From Bacteroidales bacterium (GTDB lineage Bacteria; Bacteroidota; Bacteroidia; Bacteroidales; JAADGE01): a stretch of DNA of 39,176 nt. Made by a program: the position numbers and the translations under genes. Below the pieces are notes generated by a model. That model did not search any database and was not told where the DNA came from. It was given only the letters and a program-made list of their open reading frames with translations. Each line of letters starts with the position of its first letter. The stretch's first letter is position 1. The stretch lies in assembly GCA_029934515.1 (NCBI GenBank), contig JAOZMB010000011.1:1-39176 (forward strand), in the 5' to 3' direction. Positions 14,957-24,000 of this stretch are shown in pieces.

Positions 14957-17722
14957 ATGGATTACAATTTTGCCGAAATAGAAAAAAATATACAGGCACG
15001 TTGGATTAAAAATAATACCTCTTCTGTAAAAATTGACAAAGAAAAACCAAAATTTTATATATTAGATATGTTTCCGTATCCATCGGGGGCGGGTTTGCAT
15101 GTAGGACATCCTCTTGGATATATTGCTTCTGATATTTTTAGTCGTTATAAACGTTTAAAAGGTTTCAATGTTTTGCACCCTATGGGATTCGATGCCTTTG
15201 GATTACCTGCAGAACAATATGCAGTACAGACAGGAAAACACCCAGCGATAACAACAGAAATTAATATAAAAAGGTATAAAAAACAATTGCAAAAAATAGG
15301 ACTTTTTTATGACTGGAATAGAGAAGTTATAACCTCAGAACCAGACTATTACAAATGGACACAATGGGCTTTTATTAAGATGTTTAAACACTGGTATAAT
15401 AAAAAAACTAATAAAGCTGAGCCTATTGAAAAGTTAATTAATTTGTTCAAAAAAAATGGAAATATAGGTATTGATGCAGCATGCAAAAAGACTCCAGAAT
15501 TTACTTCGACAGCATGGAACGGAATGACTAACAAAGAGAAAGAAAATATTTTAATGAATTATAGGATTGCATACAGAGATACTACAAAAGTAAATTGGTG
15601 TCAAGGACTGGGAACAGTACTTGCAAATGATGAAGTAAAAGAAGGACTCTCAATTAGAGGTGGATATACAGTTGAACAAAAAGACTTGGAGCAATGGCAA
15701 TTAAGAGTTACAGCATACGCAGAGCGATTGATTACAGAACTTGAAAACCTTAACTGGTCGGATTCAATGAAAGAAATACAGAAACACTGGATAGGACGCT
15801 CCGAAGGTGCCGAAATATTTTTTCAATGTAAAAATAGCGACATACAAATTCAGATTTTTACTACACGACCAGACACTATTTACGGGGCTTCTTTTATGGT
15901 TATTGCACCTGAAAGCGAGCTTGTTGATAATTTAACAATAACGGAATATACAAAAAAGGTCAATGATTATGTTGAAAAAAGCAAAAAAAGAACAGAACGA
16001 GAACGTATATCAGATATAAAAACAATAACCGGTGTTTTCACTGGTTCTTATGCAATAAATCCTTTTACAAATAAGGAAATTCCTATTTGGGTGTCGGAGT
16101 ACGTACTTGCTGGATACGGAACAGGTGCAATAATGGCTGTTCCAGCTCATGATAGTCGTGATTATGCTTTTGCAAAACATTTCGGAATTGAAATTCTGCA
16201 AGTAGTTGATGGAGGAGATATCTCTGAAAAATATTATGATGCAAAAAATGGAAAAATGATAAACTCAGATATTATTAACGGAATGGAAGTTAAAGATGCT
16301 ATTTTGAAAATAAATGATGAAATTGAAAAAAGAAAAATTGGTAAAAGAAGAATTAATTATAGACTTAGAGATGCTGTTTTTAGTCGTCAAAGATATTGGG
16401 GTGAACCGTTTCCAGTATATTATAAAGATAATATAGCATACACGCTGGACGAAAATGAATTGCCACTTACTTTGCCAAAAATAGATAAATATCAGCCAAC
16501 AGGAACAGGTAAACCACCACTTGGAAGAGCCAAAAATTGGTTGTACGATTCAAAATATAATTACGAATTAAGCACAATGCCGGGTTTTGCTGGTTCTTCT
16601 GCTTACTATTTGAGATACATGGATCCGCAAAATAAAAAAGAATTTGTCTCAAAAGAAGCAAATGCTTATTGGCAAGATGTTGATTTGTATGTAGGCGGGA
16701 CAGAGCATGCAACGGGACATCTAATATATTCGCGCTTCTGGAACAAATTTTTATACGATTTGGGATATGTTGTTAAAAAAGAACCTTTTAGAAAACTTGT
16801 AAATCAGGGAATGATACAAGGAAGGTCAAATTTTGTTTATAGAATAAAAGGTTCAAATAATTTTGTTTCTTACAATTTAAGGAAAAATTATGATTATACA
16901 CAAATTCATGTTGACGTTAATATTGTAAATAATGATATTTTGGATATTGAAAAATTCAAAAATTGGAGACAAGAATATAATTATTCAAAATTTATTTGTG
17001 AAAAAGATGATAAATATTATTGCGGACACACGATAGAAAAAATGTCTAAATCATTATTTAATGTTGTAAATCCAGACGATATCATAGAAAAATACGGTGC
17101 TGATACTTTTAGGTTATACGAAATGTTTCTCGGACCATTAGAGCAATCAAAACCATGGAGTACAAACGGCATAGAAGGAGTTCACCGTTTTTTGAAAAAA
17201 TTGTGGAGATTGTTCTACGATGGTAATGGACTTATGAAAATATCAGAAGACAAAGCTAATAGAGAAGAGCAAAAAATTATTCATAAAACAATAAAAAAAA
17301 TAAAAACAAATATAGAACGATTTTCTTTTAATACAAGCGTTAGCGCCTATATGATTTGTGTAAACGATTTAACTAATTTGAAATGTTATAAACGTGAAGT
17401 ACTTGAAAAACTTTTGATAATTTTATCGCCTTTTGCTCCGCATATAGCAGAAGAACTTTGGCAAGCAATTGGTCATAATAACAGTATTTTATATACATCA
17501 TTTCCAGAGTACGATGATAATTTTATTAAAGAAAAGAAAATCAAATATCCAGTTGCATTTCGTGGAAAAACACGTTTTATGATTGAAATTCAAGCTGATT
17601 TATCGAACAAGGAAATAGAAAAAATTATATTAAATGATGAACGTACCAAAAAAAGACTTCAAAATTTTAAAGTAAAAAAAATAATTGTAATACCAAAACG
17701 AATGGTGAACATAGTTTACTAA
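14957..17722 (+). CDS. leuS: Leucyl-tRNA synthetase
   Basis: 921 residues, longer than the 860 of E. coli but usual for Bacteroidota. This class I synthetase charges tRNA-Leu and edits mischarged products. The HIGH motif is HVGH (H48-H51, in [15 protein letters not shown]) and KMSKS is at residues 695-699. The editing (CP1) domain includes [12 protein letters not shown] and [18 protein letters not shown]. Two lineage insertions are seen: about 150-200 before the CP1 domain (with [19 protein letters not shown]), and just before KMSKS (with [18 protein letters not shown]). The C-terminal anticodon-binding region is complete. The stop falls four bases inside the edge of an inverted copy of repeat family 2. 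Confidence 0.97.
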   Translation: MDYNFAEIEKNIQARWIKNNTSSVKIDKEKPKFYILDMFPYPSGAGLHVGHPLGYIASDIFSRYKRLKGFNVLHPMGFDAFGLPAEQYAVQTGKHPAITTEINIKRYKKQLQKIGLFYDWNREVITSEPDYYKWTQWAFIKMFKHWYNKKTNKAEPIEKLINLFKKNGNIGIDAACKKTPEFTSTAWNGMTNKEKENILMNYRIAYRDTTKVNWCQGLGTVLANDEVKEGLSIRGGYTVEQKDLEQWQLRVTAYAERLITELENLNWSDSMKEIQKHWIGRSEGAEIFFQCKNSDIQIQIFTTRPDTIYGASFMVIAPESELVDNLTITEYTKKVNDYVEKSKKRTERERISDIKTITGVFTGSYAINPFTNKEIPIWVSEYVLAGYGTGAIMAVPAHDSRDYAFAKHFGIEILQVVDGGDISEKYYDAKNGKMINSDIINGMEVKDAILKINDEIEKRKIGKRRINYRLRDAVFSRQRYWGEPFPVYYKDNIAYTLDENELPLTLPKIDKYQPTGTGKPPLGRAKNWLYDSKYNYELSTMPGFAGSSAYYLRYMDPQNKKEFVSKEANAYWQDVDLYVGGTEHATGHLIYSRFWNKFLYDLGYVVKKEPFRKLVNQGMIQGRSNFVYRIKGSNNFVSYNLRKNYDYTQIHVDVNIVNNDILDIEKFKNWRQEYNYSKFICEKDDKYYCGHTIEKMSKSLFNVVNPDDIIEKYGADTFRLYEMFLGPLEQSKPWSTNGIEGVHRFLKKLWRLFYDGNGLMKISEDKANREEQKIIHKTIKKIKTNIERFSFNTSVSAYMICVNDLTNLKCYKREVLEKLLIILSPFAPHIAEELWQAIGHNNSILYTSFPEYDDNFIKEKKIKYPVAFRGKTRFMIEIQADLSNKEIEKIILNDERTKKRLQNFKVKKIIVIPKRMVNIVY

Positions 17723-17797
17723 GTAAATTACGAATTATAAATTATGAATTACGAATTGGTTTACACCTGATAATAAGTATTTTTTTAAGCATTACTA
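17719..17797 (-). repeat. Dispersed repeat family 2, copy B (inverted, internally deleted)
   Basis: Reverse complement of the copies at 11191 and 18490, with about 27 bp missing from the interior. It begins at the leuS stop codon and ends 20 bp before nth. With the copy at 18490-18596 it brackets nth as a pair of inverted repeats. Confidence 0.75.
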
Positions 17798-17816
17798 ATT
17801 CTAATAGAACAAGATT

Positions 17817-18449
17817 ATGACAAAAATAGAAAGATACAAAAAAATATTACAATATTTTAAGAAAAATAAACCGATTGCCGAGACCGAGTTAAATTATAAA
17901 AATGCTTTTGAATTGCTTATATCTGTAATACTTTCTGCTCAATGTACAGATAAACGAGTTAATATAATAACTGAACATTTGTTTGCAAAATTTCCTGATG
18001 CTTATAAATTATCGGAGCTTGAACCGAATGAAATATATGATTATATAAAGACGTGTTCGTATCCTAATAATAAATCAAAATATCTCAGCGGGACAGCTAA
18101 AATGTTGATTTCTGATTTTAATAATACGGTGCCTTCGGAAGTGGAAGAGCTTATTAAATTGCCCGGTGTGGGACGAAAAACTGCTAATGTTATTGCGTCT
18201 GTAATTTTTAATAAACCAGTAATGCCTGTTGATACTCACGTATTTAGAGTATCAAATAGGCTCGGTCTAACCGAAAATGCAAAAACACCATTAGAAACGG
18301 AAGAACAACTTATAAAATATATACCAAAAAAATTAATTCCAATAGCTCATCATTGGTTTATACTTCACGGAAGGTATGTATGCAAGGCTCGAAAACCAAA
18401 GTGTAAAGAATGCGAAATTTCAAAATATTGTGTTTTTAATAATAACTGA
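17817..18449 (+). CDS. nth: Endonuclease III (DNA glycosylase/AP lyase)
   Basis: 210 residues, normal length. It removes oxidised pyrimidines and cuts the resulting abasic site. The helix-hairpin-helix reads LPGVGRKTAN with catalytic Lys121; the second catalytic residue is Asp139 in MPVDTHVFRV. The [4Fe-4S] ligands are C189-x6-C196-x2-C199-x5-C205, the exact family spacing. The gene is flanked by inverted copies of repeat family 2. A hairpin follows the stop codon. Confidence 0.96.
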   Translation: MTKIERYKKILQYFKKNKPIAETELNYKNAFELLISVILSAQCTDKRVNIITEHLFAKFPDAYKLSELEPNEIYDYIKTCSYPNNKSKYLSGTAKMLISDFNNTVPSEVEELIKLPGVGRKTANVIASVIFNKPVMPVDTHVFRVSNRLGLTENAKTPLETEEQLIKYIPKKLIPIAHHWFILHGRYVCKARKPKCKECEISKYCVFNNN

Positions 18450-18491
18450 GCATAATAAAAAATAAAGATAAAAATATATATTTATTATGCT
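18449..18491 (+). terminator. Hairpin at the nth stop codon
   Basis: The arms AGCATAATAAA and TTTATTATGCT pair perfectly over 11 bp around a loop of about 21 nt, starting at the last base of the nth stop. There is no clean T-run after the stem, so termination strength is uncertain. Confidence 0.45.
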
Positions 18492-18596
18492 TAGTAATTG
18501 TTAAAAAATAACTTTTTGATTTGTTTTTTGTAAAATACTTATTATCAGTTGTAAACCAATTCGTAATTCATAATTTATAATTCGTAATTTACTTAG
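18490..18596 (+). repeat. Dispersed repeat family 2, copy C
   Basis: 107-bp copy, nearly identical to 11191-11296: TTAGTAATTGTTAAAAAATA at the left, ACCAATTCGTAATTCATAAT near the right end, closing with TTTACTTAG. It is inverted relative to copy B on the other side of nth. Confidence 0.75.
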
Positions 18597-18653
18597 TTAT
18601 AATTGGAATTTTGAGAATAATCTTTAAATGTATTGACACAATATAAACATCAA

Positions 18654-19586
18654 TTATAAACCTGTTCCGGGTTTGTAATCAAATTTCACGAGGTTGATAA
18701 ATTTTTGCACTCTTTCGTATATTTCATTTTTGCTAAGGTTTTGCAATTTTATTGTACCAAATTTTTCTACCGTAAACGAAGCCATTGCCGACCCCATTAT
18801 AACAGCATTTTTCATATTATTAAATGAAATATCATTACTATTTGTCAGATAGCCAATAAATCCACCAGCGAAAGAATCTCCCGCTCCTGTTGGGTCAAAA
18901 ACATCGGCAAGCGGTAACGCAGGAGCAAAAAATATTTCGTTTTTATCAAAAAGCAATGCTCCATGCTCGCCTTTTTTTATAATTAAATATTTGGGCCCCA
19001 TAGACATGATTTTCTTTGCCGCTTTTACAAGCGAATATTCTCCTGAAAGCTGACGAGCTTCTTCATCATTAATTGTAAGAATATCAACCTTGCTAATTGT
19101 ATTTTTTAGTTCACTAAGCATAGTATCCATCCAGAAGTTCATTGTATCGAGAACAATTAATTTAGGTCGTTTGTTGAGACGTTCAATAACAGTACTTTGA
19201 ACAGAAGGTAATAAATTTCCAAGCATTAGGAAATCTACATTTTGATATTCTTCTGGAATGATAGGGTCAAAATCGGCAAGAACGTTCAACTCTGTAACAA
19301 GACTCGTACGACTGTTCATATCATTATGGTAACGTCCAGACCAAAAAAAAGATTTACAACCTTTTTTTATTTGTATCCCTTTTGTATCGATTTCGTGTTT
19401 TTTTAACATCTCAAAATATTCCTGAGGAAAATCATCTCCAACAACAGATATAACATTTGGTTTTGTATTGAAATATGAAGCGGCAAGACTAATATAACTA
19501 CCTGCGCCACCTATTGTTCTTTCAGTTCTTCCGAAAGGTGTCTCTATTGTATCAAAGGCAACACTGCCAACAATTGTTAAACTCAT
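18654..19586 (-). CDS. PfkB-family carbohydrate/nucleoside kinase
   Basis: 310 residues, ribokinase fold. It starts SLTIVGSVAFDTIETPFG and has the glycine-rich TIGGAGSYISLAAS segment (about 24-37). The C-terminal PfkB signature is DPTGAGDSFAGG with catalytic base Asp237. NDEEARQL and LIIKKGEHGALLF are further family landmarks. Substrate is not evident: Bacteroidota members of this type are annotated as sugar kinases or adenosine-kinase-like. The gene is alone, with a likely promoter close upstream. Confidence 0.9.
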   Translation of the reverse strand: MSLTIVGSVAFDTIETPFGRTERTIGGAGSYISLAASYFNTKPNVISVVGDDFPQEYFEMLKKHEIDTKGIQIKKGCKSFFWSGRYHNDMNSRTSLVTELNVLADFDPIIPEEYQNVDFLMLGNLLPSVQSTVIERLNKRPKLIVLDTMNFWMDTMLSELKNTISKVDILTINDEEARQLSGEYSLVKAAKKIMSMGPKYLIIKKGEHGALLFDKNEIFFAPALPLADVFDPTGAGDSFAGGFIGYLTNSNDISFNNMKNAVIMGSAMASFTVEKFGTIKLQNLSKNEIYERVQKFINLVKFDYKPGTGL

Positions 19587-19614
19587 AAAATTTTGTTTTT
19601 ATTTTTATTTTTTT

Positions 19615-19623
19615 GCAAAAGTG
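19615..19623 (-). promoter_or_regulatory. Candidate -7 element for the PfkB kinase gene
   Basis: Reads CACTTTTGC on the reverse strand, one mismatch from TAnnTTTGC, giving a leader of about 22 nt before ATG 19586. No clear -33 element is seen in the T-rich sequence upstream. Confidence 0.35.
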
Positions 19624-19696
19624 TTTTTTTTTTTTCTTTTAACAAATTTTTTTTTCTTATTGTAATAAGTATTAACATAATTAAATATATTATTTT

Positions 19697-20458
19697 ATGA
19701 AAAACAAAAAACGAAATTTGATTTTTACTTGTATTACAATTGTTATTTTTTTAAGCGGAGGTTTTATTTCTTTGGACTGGTCTCGATTTTTTTTACTTCC
19801 TCATCCAGAAGATTCTTATAAATATGTAAAAGTTACAAAACTATTTGTTTCGTTCTTGTGTACTTTTATTGTTTTTATGATAGGTGTTGATAGATTTACA
19901 AAAGAAGATTCTTTGAGGTTAAAAATTGCATTTTTATTTATTTTTGCTGGCGATATTTCTTTTTATTTTGGAAAAGATTTACTTGGAATAAGTACATTTA
20001 TGTTTGGTCAGATTGCTCTTATTTATAGAAGTTCGATAGGTATAATTCCTTATTTTAAAAAGATTGGTAAAGATGATATTAAATTCCCGATGATTCTTGC
20101 GATTGTAATTATTTCTATTACAGTATTGATTATTGCATTCGTTTTTTGGAAACATATTGATGATTTAAGTTTTAAATTGTTGTTCCCCGTTTATGGATTA
20201 TTTTTATGTATATCTGTTTGGGTTGCATGGATGTCAAAAAAAATAGGATACTTTAATGAAAAAAATGCTTTATTAATTGCTATTGGAATGTCTTTTTTTT
20301 ATTTTTGTGATTTAACAGTAGGATACGGTCTTCTTGAAATAAATGATTATAGTAAAATGTTTGTAACAAGTTTGACATGGATGTTTTATACTCCAGCATT
20401 ACTTTTACTTGCAATTAGCGCTTACAATCAAAATAGAATAAAAAAAATAGATTCATAG
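19697..20458 (+). CDS. Polytopic membrane protein, possibly YhhN-like
   Basis: 253 residues, about seven to eight hydrophobic helices spread over the whole length, ending in a short basic tail. The segments RLKIAFLFIFAGDISFYFG and STFMFGQIALIYR, and a later SFFYFCDLTVGYG, recall the paired acidic-residue helices of the YhhN (lysoplasmalogenase-like) family. The match is weak and made from memory. There is no signal peptide and there are no soluble domains. Stand-alone gene converging on the small protein at 20641, with a long hairpin between them. Confidence 0.6.
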   Translation: MKNKKRNLIFTCITIVIFLSGGFISLDWSRFFLLPHPEDSYKYVKVTKLFVSFLCTFIVFMIGVDRFTKEDSLRLKIAFLFIFAGDISFYFGKDLLGISTFMFGQIALIYRSSIGIIPYFKKIGKDDIKFPMILAIVIISITVLIIAFVFWKHIDDLSFKLLFPVYGLFLCISVWVAWMSKKIGYFNEKNALLIAIGMSFFYFCDLTVGYGLLEINDYSKMFVTSLTWMFYTPALLLLAISAYNQNRIKKIDS

Positions 20459-20466
20459 AAAAATAT

Positions 20467-20482
20467 GGTAAACGCATCAAAA
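20467..20482 (+). repeat. Single MITE terminal-repeat end
   Basis: GGTAAACGCATCAAAA preceded by TAT, one base different from the MITE family end GGCAAACGCATCAAAA. Repeat family 3 follows directly. No partner end is seen nearby. Confidence 0.45.
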
Positions 20483-20526
20483 TCCGTGAAATATCCGTAT
20501 AATCTGCGTTCTTCCGCGTTCCTATT
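20481..20526 (+). repeat. Dispersed repeat family 3, copy 1
   Basis: Pattern AATCCGTGAAATATCCGTAT, then AATCTGCGTTCTTCCGCG, then TTCCTATT. It matches 25725-25769 with scattered differences. It has a CCGTG/CTGCG word periodicity and no coding capacity. Confidence 0.5.
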
Positions 20527-20556
20527 TATCGTAGTAATGGAACACTGTCTCTATGG

Positions 20557-20614
20557 TTTTGTTTTTAGTGTTTTTTGAAGTTGTGAAATACCCAAAAAAA
20601 CACCAAAAACAAAA
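20557..20614. terminator. Long bidirectional hairpin between convergent genes
   Basis: The arms TTTTGTTTTTAGTGTTTTTT and AAAAAAACACCAAAAACAAA pair over about 20 bp with one mismatch and one bulged base, around a loop of about 15 nt. It lies between converging genes ending at 20458 and 20641, so it can stop transcripts from both sides. Confidence 0.6.
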
Positions 20615-20640
20615 TGACATCCGAGCCGATGATATTGTGA

Positions 20641-20958
20641 TTATTTTATATGTTGTTTATCCAACAAATCCTTATATTTGTTAATATCCAAGTCTTCGAC
20701 TATTATAACAAAACCAGCGATACCAAAACTTAGAGTTTTACTATTTACAATAGATTTTGTAGTTGAGAACACATAATTATCATGGTATGATATCATTTTC
20801 ACAAAATAGTCTCCTGTACCTAATTTGCCAGCAATAGGGTTTTCTTCTTTATATTTTTTTATAATCTCTTCTTTGTGTTTATTAAAATCTGGTTTTGATA
20901 ATAATAACAAAGCAGCAACAAGAATAATGAAGATTAAATAAGATTTGATTTTTTTCAT
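20641..20958 (-). CDS. Small membrane-anchored protein, possibly DUF4359-like
   Basis: 105 residues. One N-terminal hydrophobic helix (about 6-21, SYLIFIILVAALLLL) acts as anchor or uncleaved signal, followed by a small soluble domain. The domain contains KPDFNKHKEEIIKKYKEENP, a YHDNYVFSTTKS strand pair and LSFGIAGFVII. This order recalls DUF4359-type proteins, but I am not certain. It is 61 bp downstream of the giant T9SS gene on the same strand and may be co-transcribed with it. Function unknown. Confidence 0.7.
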   Translation of the reverse strand: MKKIKSYLIFIILVAALLLLSKPDFNKHKEEIIKKYKEENPIAGKLGTGDYFVKMISYHDNYVFSTTKSIVNSKTLSFGIAGFVIIVEDLDINKYKDLLDKQHIK

Positions 20959-21019
20959 TTTTTATTATTTTATTAAATTATTAATTATAAAAATATTAGT
21001 TTATAAGAACTATTTCAAA

Positions 21020-24000
21020 TTATCTTATTAGTGTTACATTTCCCACTTTTTCAAAAATTTGTCCATTTCTATATACACCTATAATTTTCCAAACATAAAC
21101 ATCTTGCATACAAAGTTTTCCATTATAATATCCGTCCCATCCTTCTTCGATATTTTTTGATTGGAATATTTTTTCTCCCCATCGATTAAAAATAGTAAAA
21201 TCATATTCTGAAATAGATTCATAAATACTTGGTTTAAATATATCATTTTTTCCGTCTCCGTTAGGCATAAAAGCATCAGGGATTCTTATATATCCTTCAC
21301 TTGATACAAAGACTTCGTTTTCAAAAGTGAACGAATTAGTACATTTTTTGTCAGATGTTACATACAAAGTAATATCCTTCCAGCCGGGTGATTTATAATA
21401 ATGTATAGGTTCTGTTTCGCTTGATGTGTTTCCGTCACCGAAATCCCAAAAGTATATAAAGTTATCAGTTATCAAATAATTGTAGCAATGAATTGGTTGT
21501 CTTGGAGCCATAACAGAATCTGGTTCTACATTAAAATCAATCATTGGCGATTCCCAAACATTAATTGTTGTATCCAGAACAGATGACGTACCGCAATATC
21601 CTAAGGCAGACAACATTATATCATATGTTTCAGGTTCTGAATATGTGTGTGTTGGATTTGTTTCGTTTGTATATGTTCCGTCTCCGAGACTCCAAGAATA
21701 AGAATTTGCATTTACAGATTTGTTAGAAAGGTTAAGAACAAACGGTGTACATCCGTTTGTAGTGTCTATTTCGAATATAGCTTCAGGCTGGTTTGTTGTT
21801 ATATTCATATCAAATATAGACGTTCCCGAGCACCACTTATTTGAAGCGTCTATTGATATTTTAAATACTCCGCAAGTATCATAATTATGTGAAATAGGCT
21901 GTTCTTCTGTTGAATTTGTTCCGTCATCAAAATCCCAAAAATAATTCGTATATATGTCTGGACTTATGTTTTCAATATTTACTGTTGTCTCTGGATAATA
22001 CAATGTATCCGGTGTATAAACAATATCAAATGTAGGACGCGGATAAACTGTTATTGTGTGATATGAAGTATCGTTACACATAGAAGTTGAAACAGTACAC
22101 AGATTAATTGTATAATTTATGGAGTCAAGCGTATTATTTTCAAATATATGAACAATAGTATCATTCAAAACGGTGTCTATTGGTGTTGAATCATCAAAAT
22201 CCCAAATAGCCATAACTACTTCCGAAAAACGATAAAGCTCTACACTAAGCGGACTACATCCGCTGTTTATATCAGTATTAAAACCAGCAGATGATTCTGG
22301 TGATAATATTTTATACGTATCATTACTAATTGTTGTACAGCCATTTTCGTCTTTAATAATTGGAATATATTCACCTGTCATTAGATTTTCAAATGTATTT
22401 GACTCTTGGAACTCGCCATCGTTAAGTGCGTACTGTATAGGTAAAGTTCCGCCGGTAGTGCTTATTTCTATTATTCCGTCGTTACTACCAATACATGTTT
22501 CATAATAAGTATTTACAATATAAAAATATAGAAGGTCTGGCTCATTTATATAAATTGTTCCATAGTTTGATACAACACAATCGTTTGCATCTATTATTGT
22601 AACTTCATAATCTCCTTGCGATAATCCATTAAAAAAACTGTTTGTTTGATATGTTTCTCCTCCGTTAACAGAGTATTCTAAAAATTCTGTTCCTCCATCT
22701 GCTGTTATTGTAATTGTTCCATCATCATAACCGTAACAGCTTATATTTGTTATTTCAATTTCAGTTATTTCTATTTCAGGAGGTTGAGTAAGCGTAATTG
22801 TAGTGTTGTAATTTGTTTCACAGTTATTCTGGTCAATAACAATTATATTATAATCACCAGCTGTGAGTTCAGTAAATTCATTTTCATTAAAGAACAGGTT
22901 ACCATAGTTTACCGAGTACATATATTCAGGCACTCCACCTTCGACACTTATTGTAATTATTCCAGTGTTATCTCCGTAGCAGAGTTCAATATCAGCGAAC
23001 TGAACATCTGTTATCATCAAAGAATCAGGTTCTGTAATTTCAGCCTCTTCGCTGTATCGCACACAGCCGTACTCATCTATCACTGAGAATTGATATATTC
23101 CTGCCGCAAGTCCGTAAAAAAAAGGATTGTATGTATAATCTCCTCCGTTTATTGAATACTGATAAAACGGCTCTCCACCCAATGTTGTAAGTGCAATATA
23201 TCCGTCTATTTCATTATAGCATGAGATATCCACTATGCTACTTATATCGACACTCAACTCGTCTGGCTCGTTTACTTCTATTGTTATTTCGTTTGTTGTA
23301 CAATTGTTATAATCCTGTACATTAATTATGTATATTCCAGCTGAGAGGTCTGAAAATGTACCTGTTGTATTATAATCTGAAAAAGAACCGCTACTAATTG
23401 TATATGTTATTGGTTCTGTTCCACCTGTTGTGTTTACTATAATTTCGCCAATTTCTTCTCCATTACACCCCAAAATATCAGTAACATATTGGTTTGAGAT
23501 AAGTAATAGTTCTGGTTGAGAAATAACTATAGGCTCTTCGCTACTTGCATTACAATCGTTTTCATCTTCTAAAACAATATGATAATTTCCTCCAGCCAAT
23601 CCAGTAAAAGTACTGTTTTCCGAAAAAACAATTCCACCGTCAATTGCATACCAAATTTGTCCAGTACCACCTGAACCAGTAATTGTTATAGAACCGTTTG
23701 ATTCACCAAAACAAGATGAAACATCCTCAACATATATATCATCAATAATCAATTCTGGTGGGTCTATTAGTTCATAACTTCCACCTTCGACAATACAATT
23801 ATTGCCGTCTTTAATCATTATAGAATAATCACTTCCAGCAGACAATCCTATAATGACGCTGTAACCATTGTAATCAATACCTCCGTTAATTGAATATTGT
23901 AAATCACCTGTTCCGCCAGTTGCCGATATTGCGATTTGTCCGTTGGATGCTCCATAACAGGTCGGATTTTGAACAACAATATTAGAAATTTCTATTTCAT

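Noticed and set aside
16010-16712. Reverse-strand open frames inside leuS
   Set aside because: leuS is complete and conserved across the region; these frames have no supporting features.
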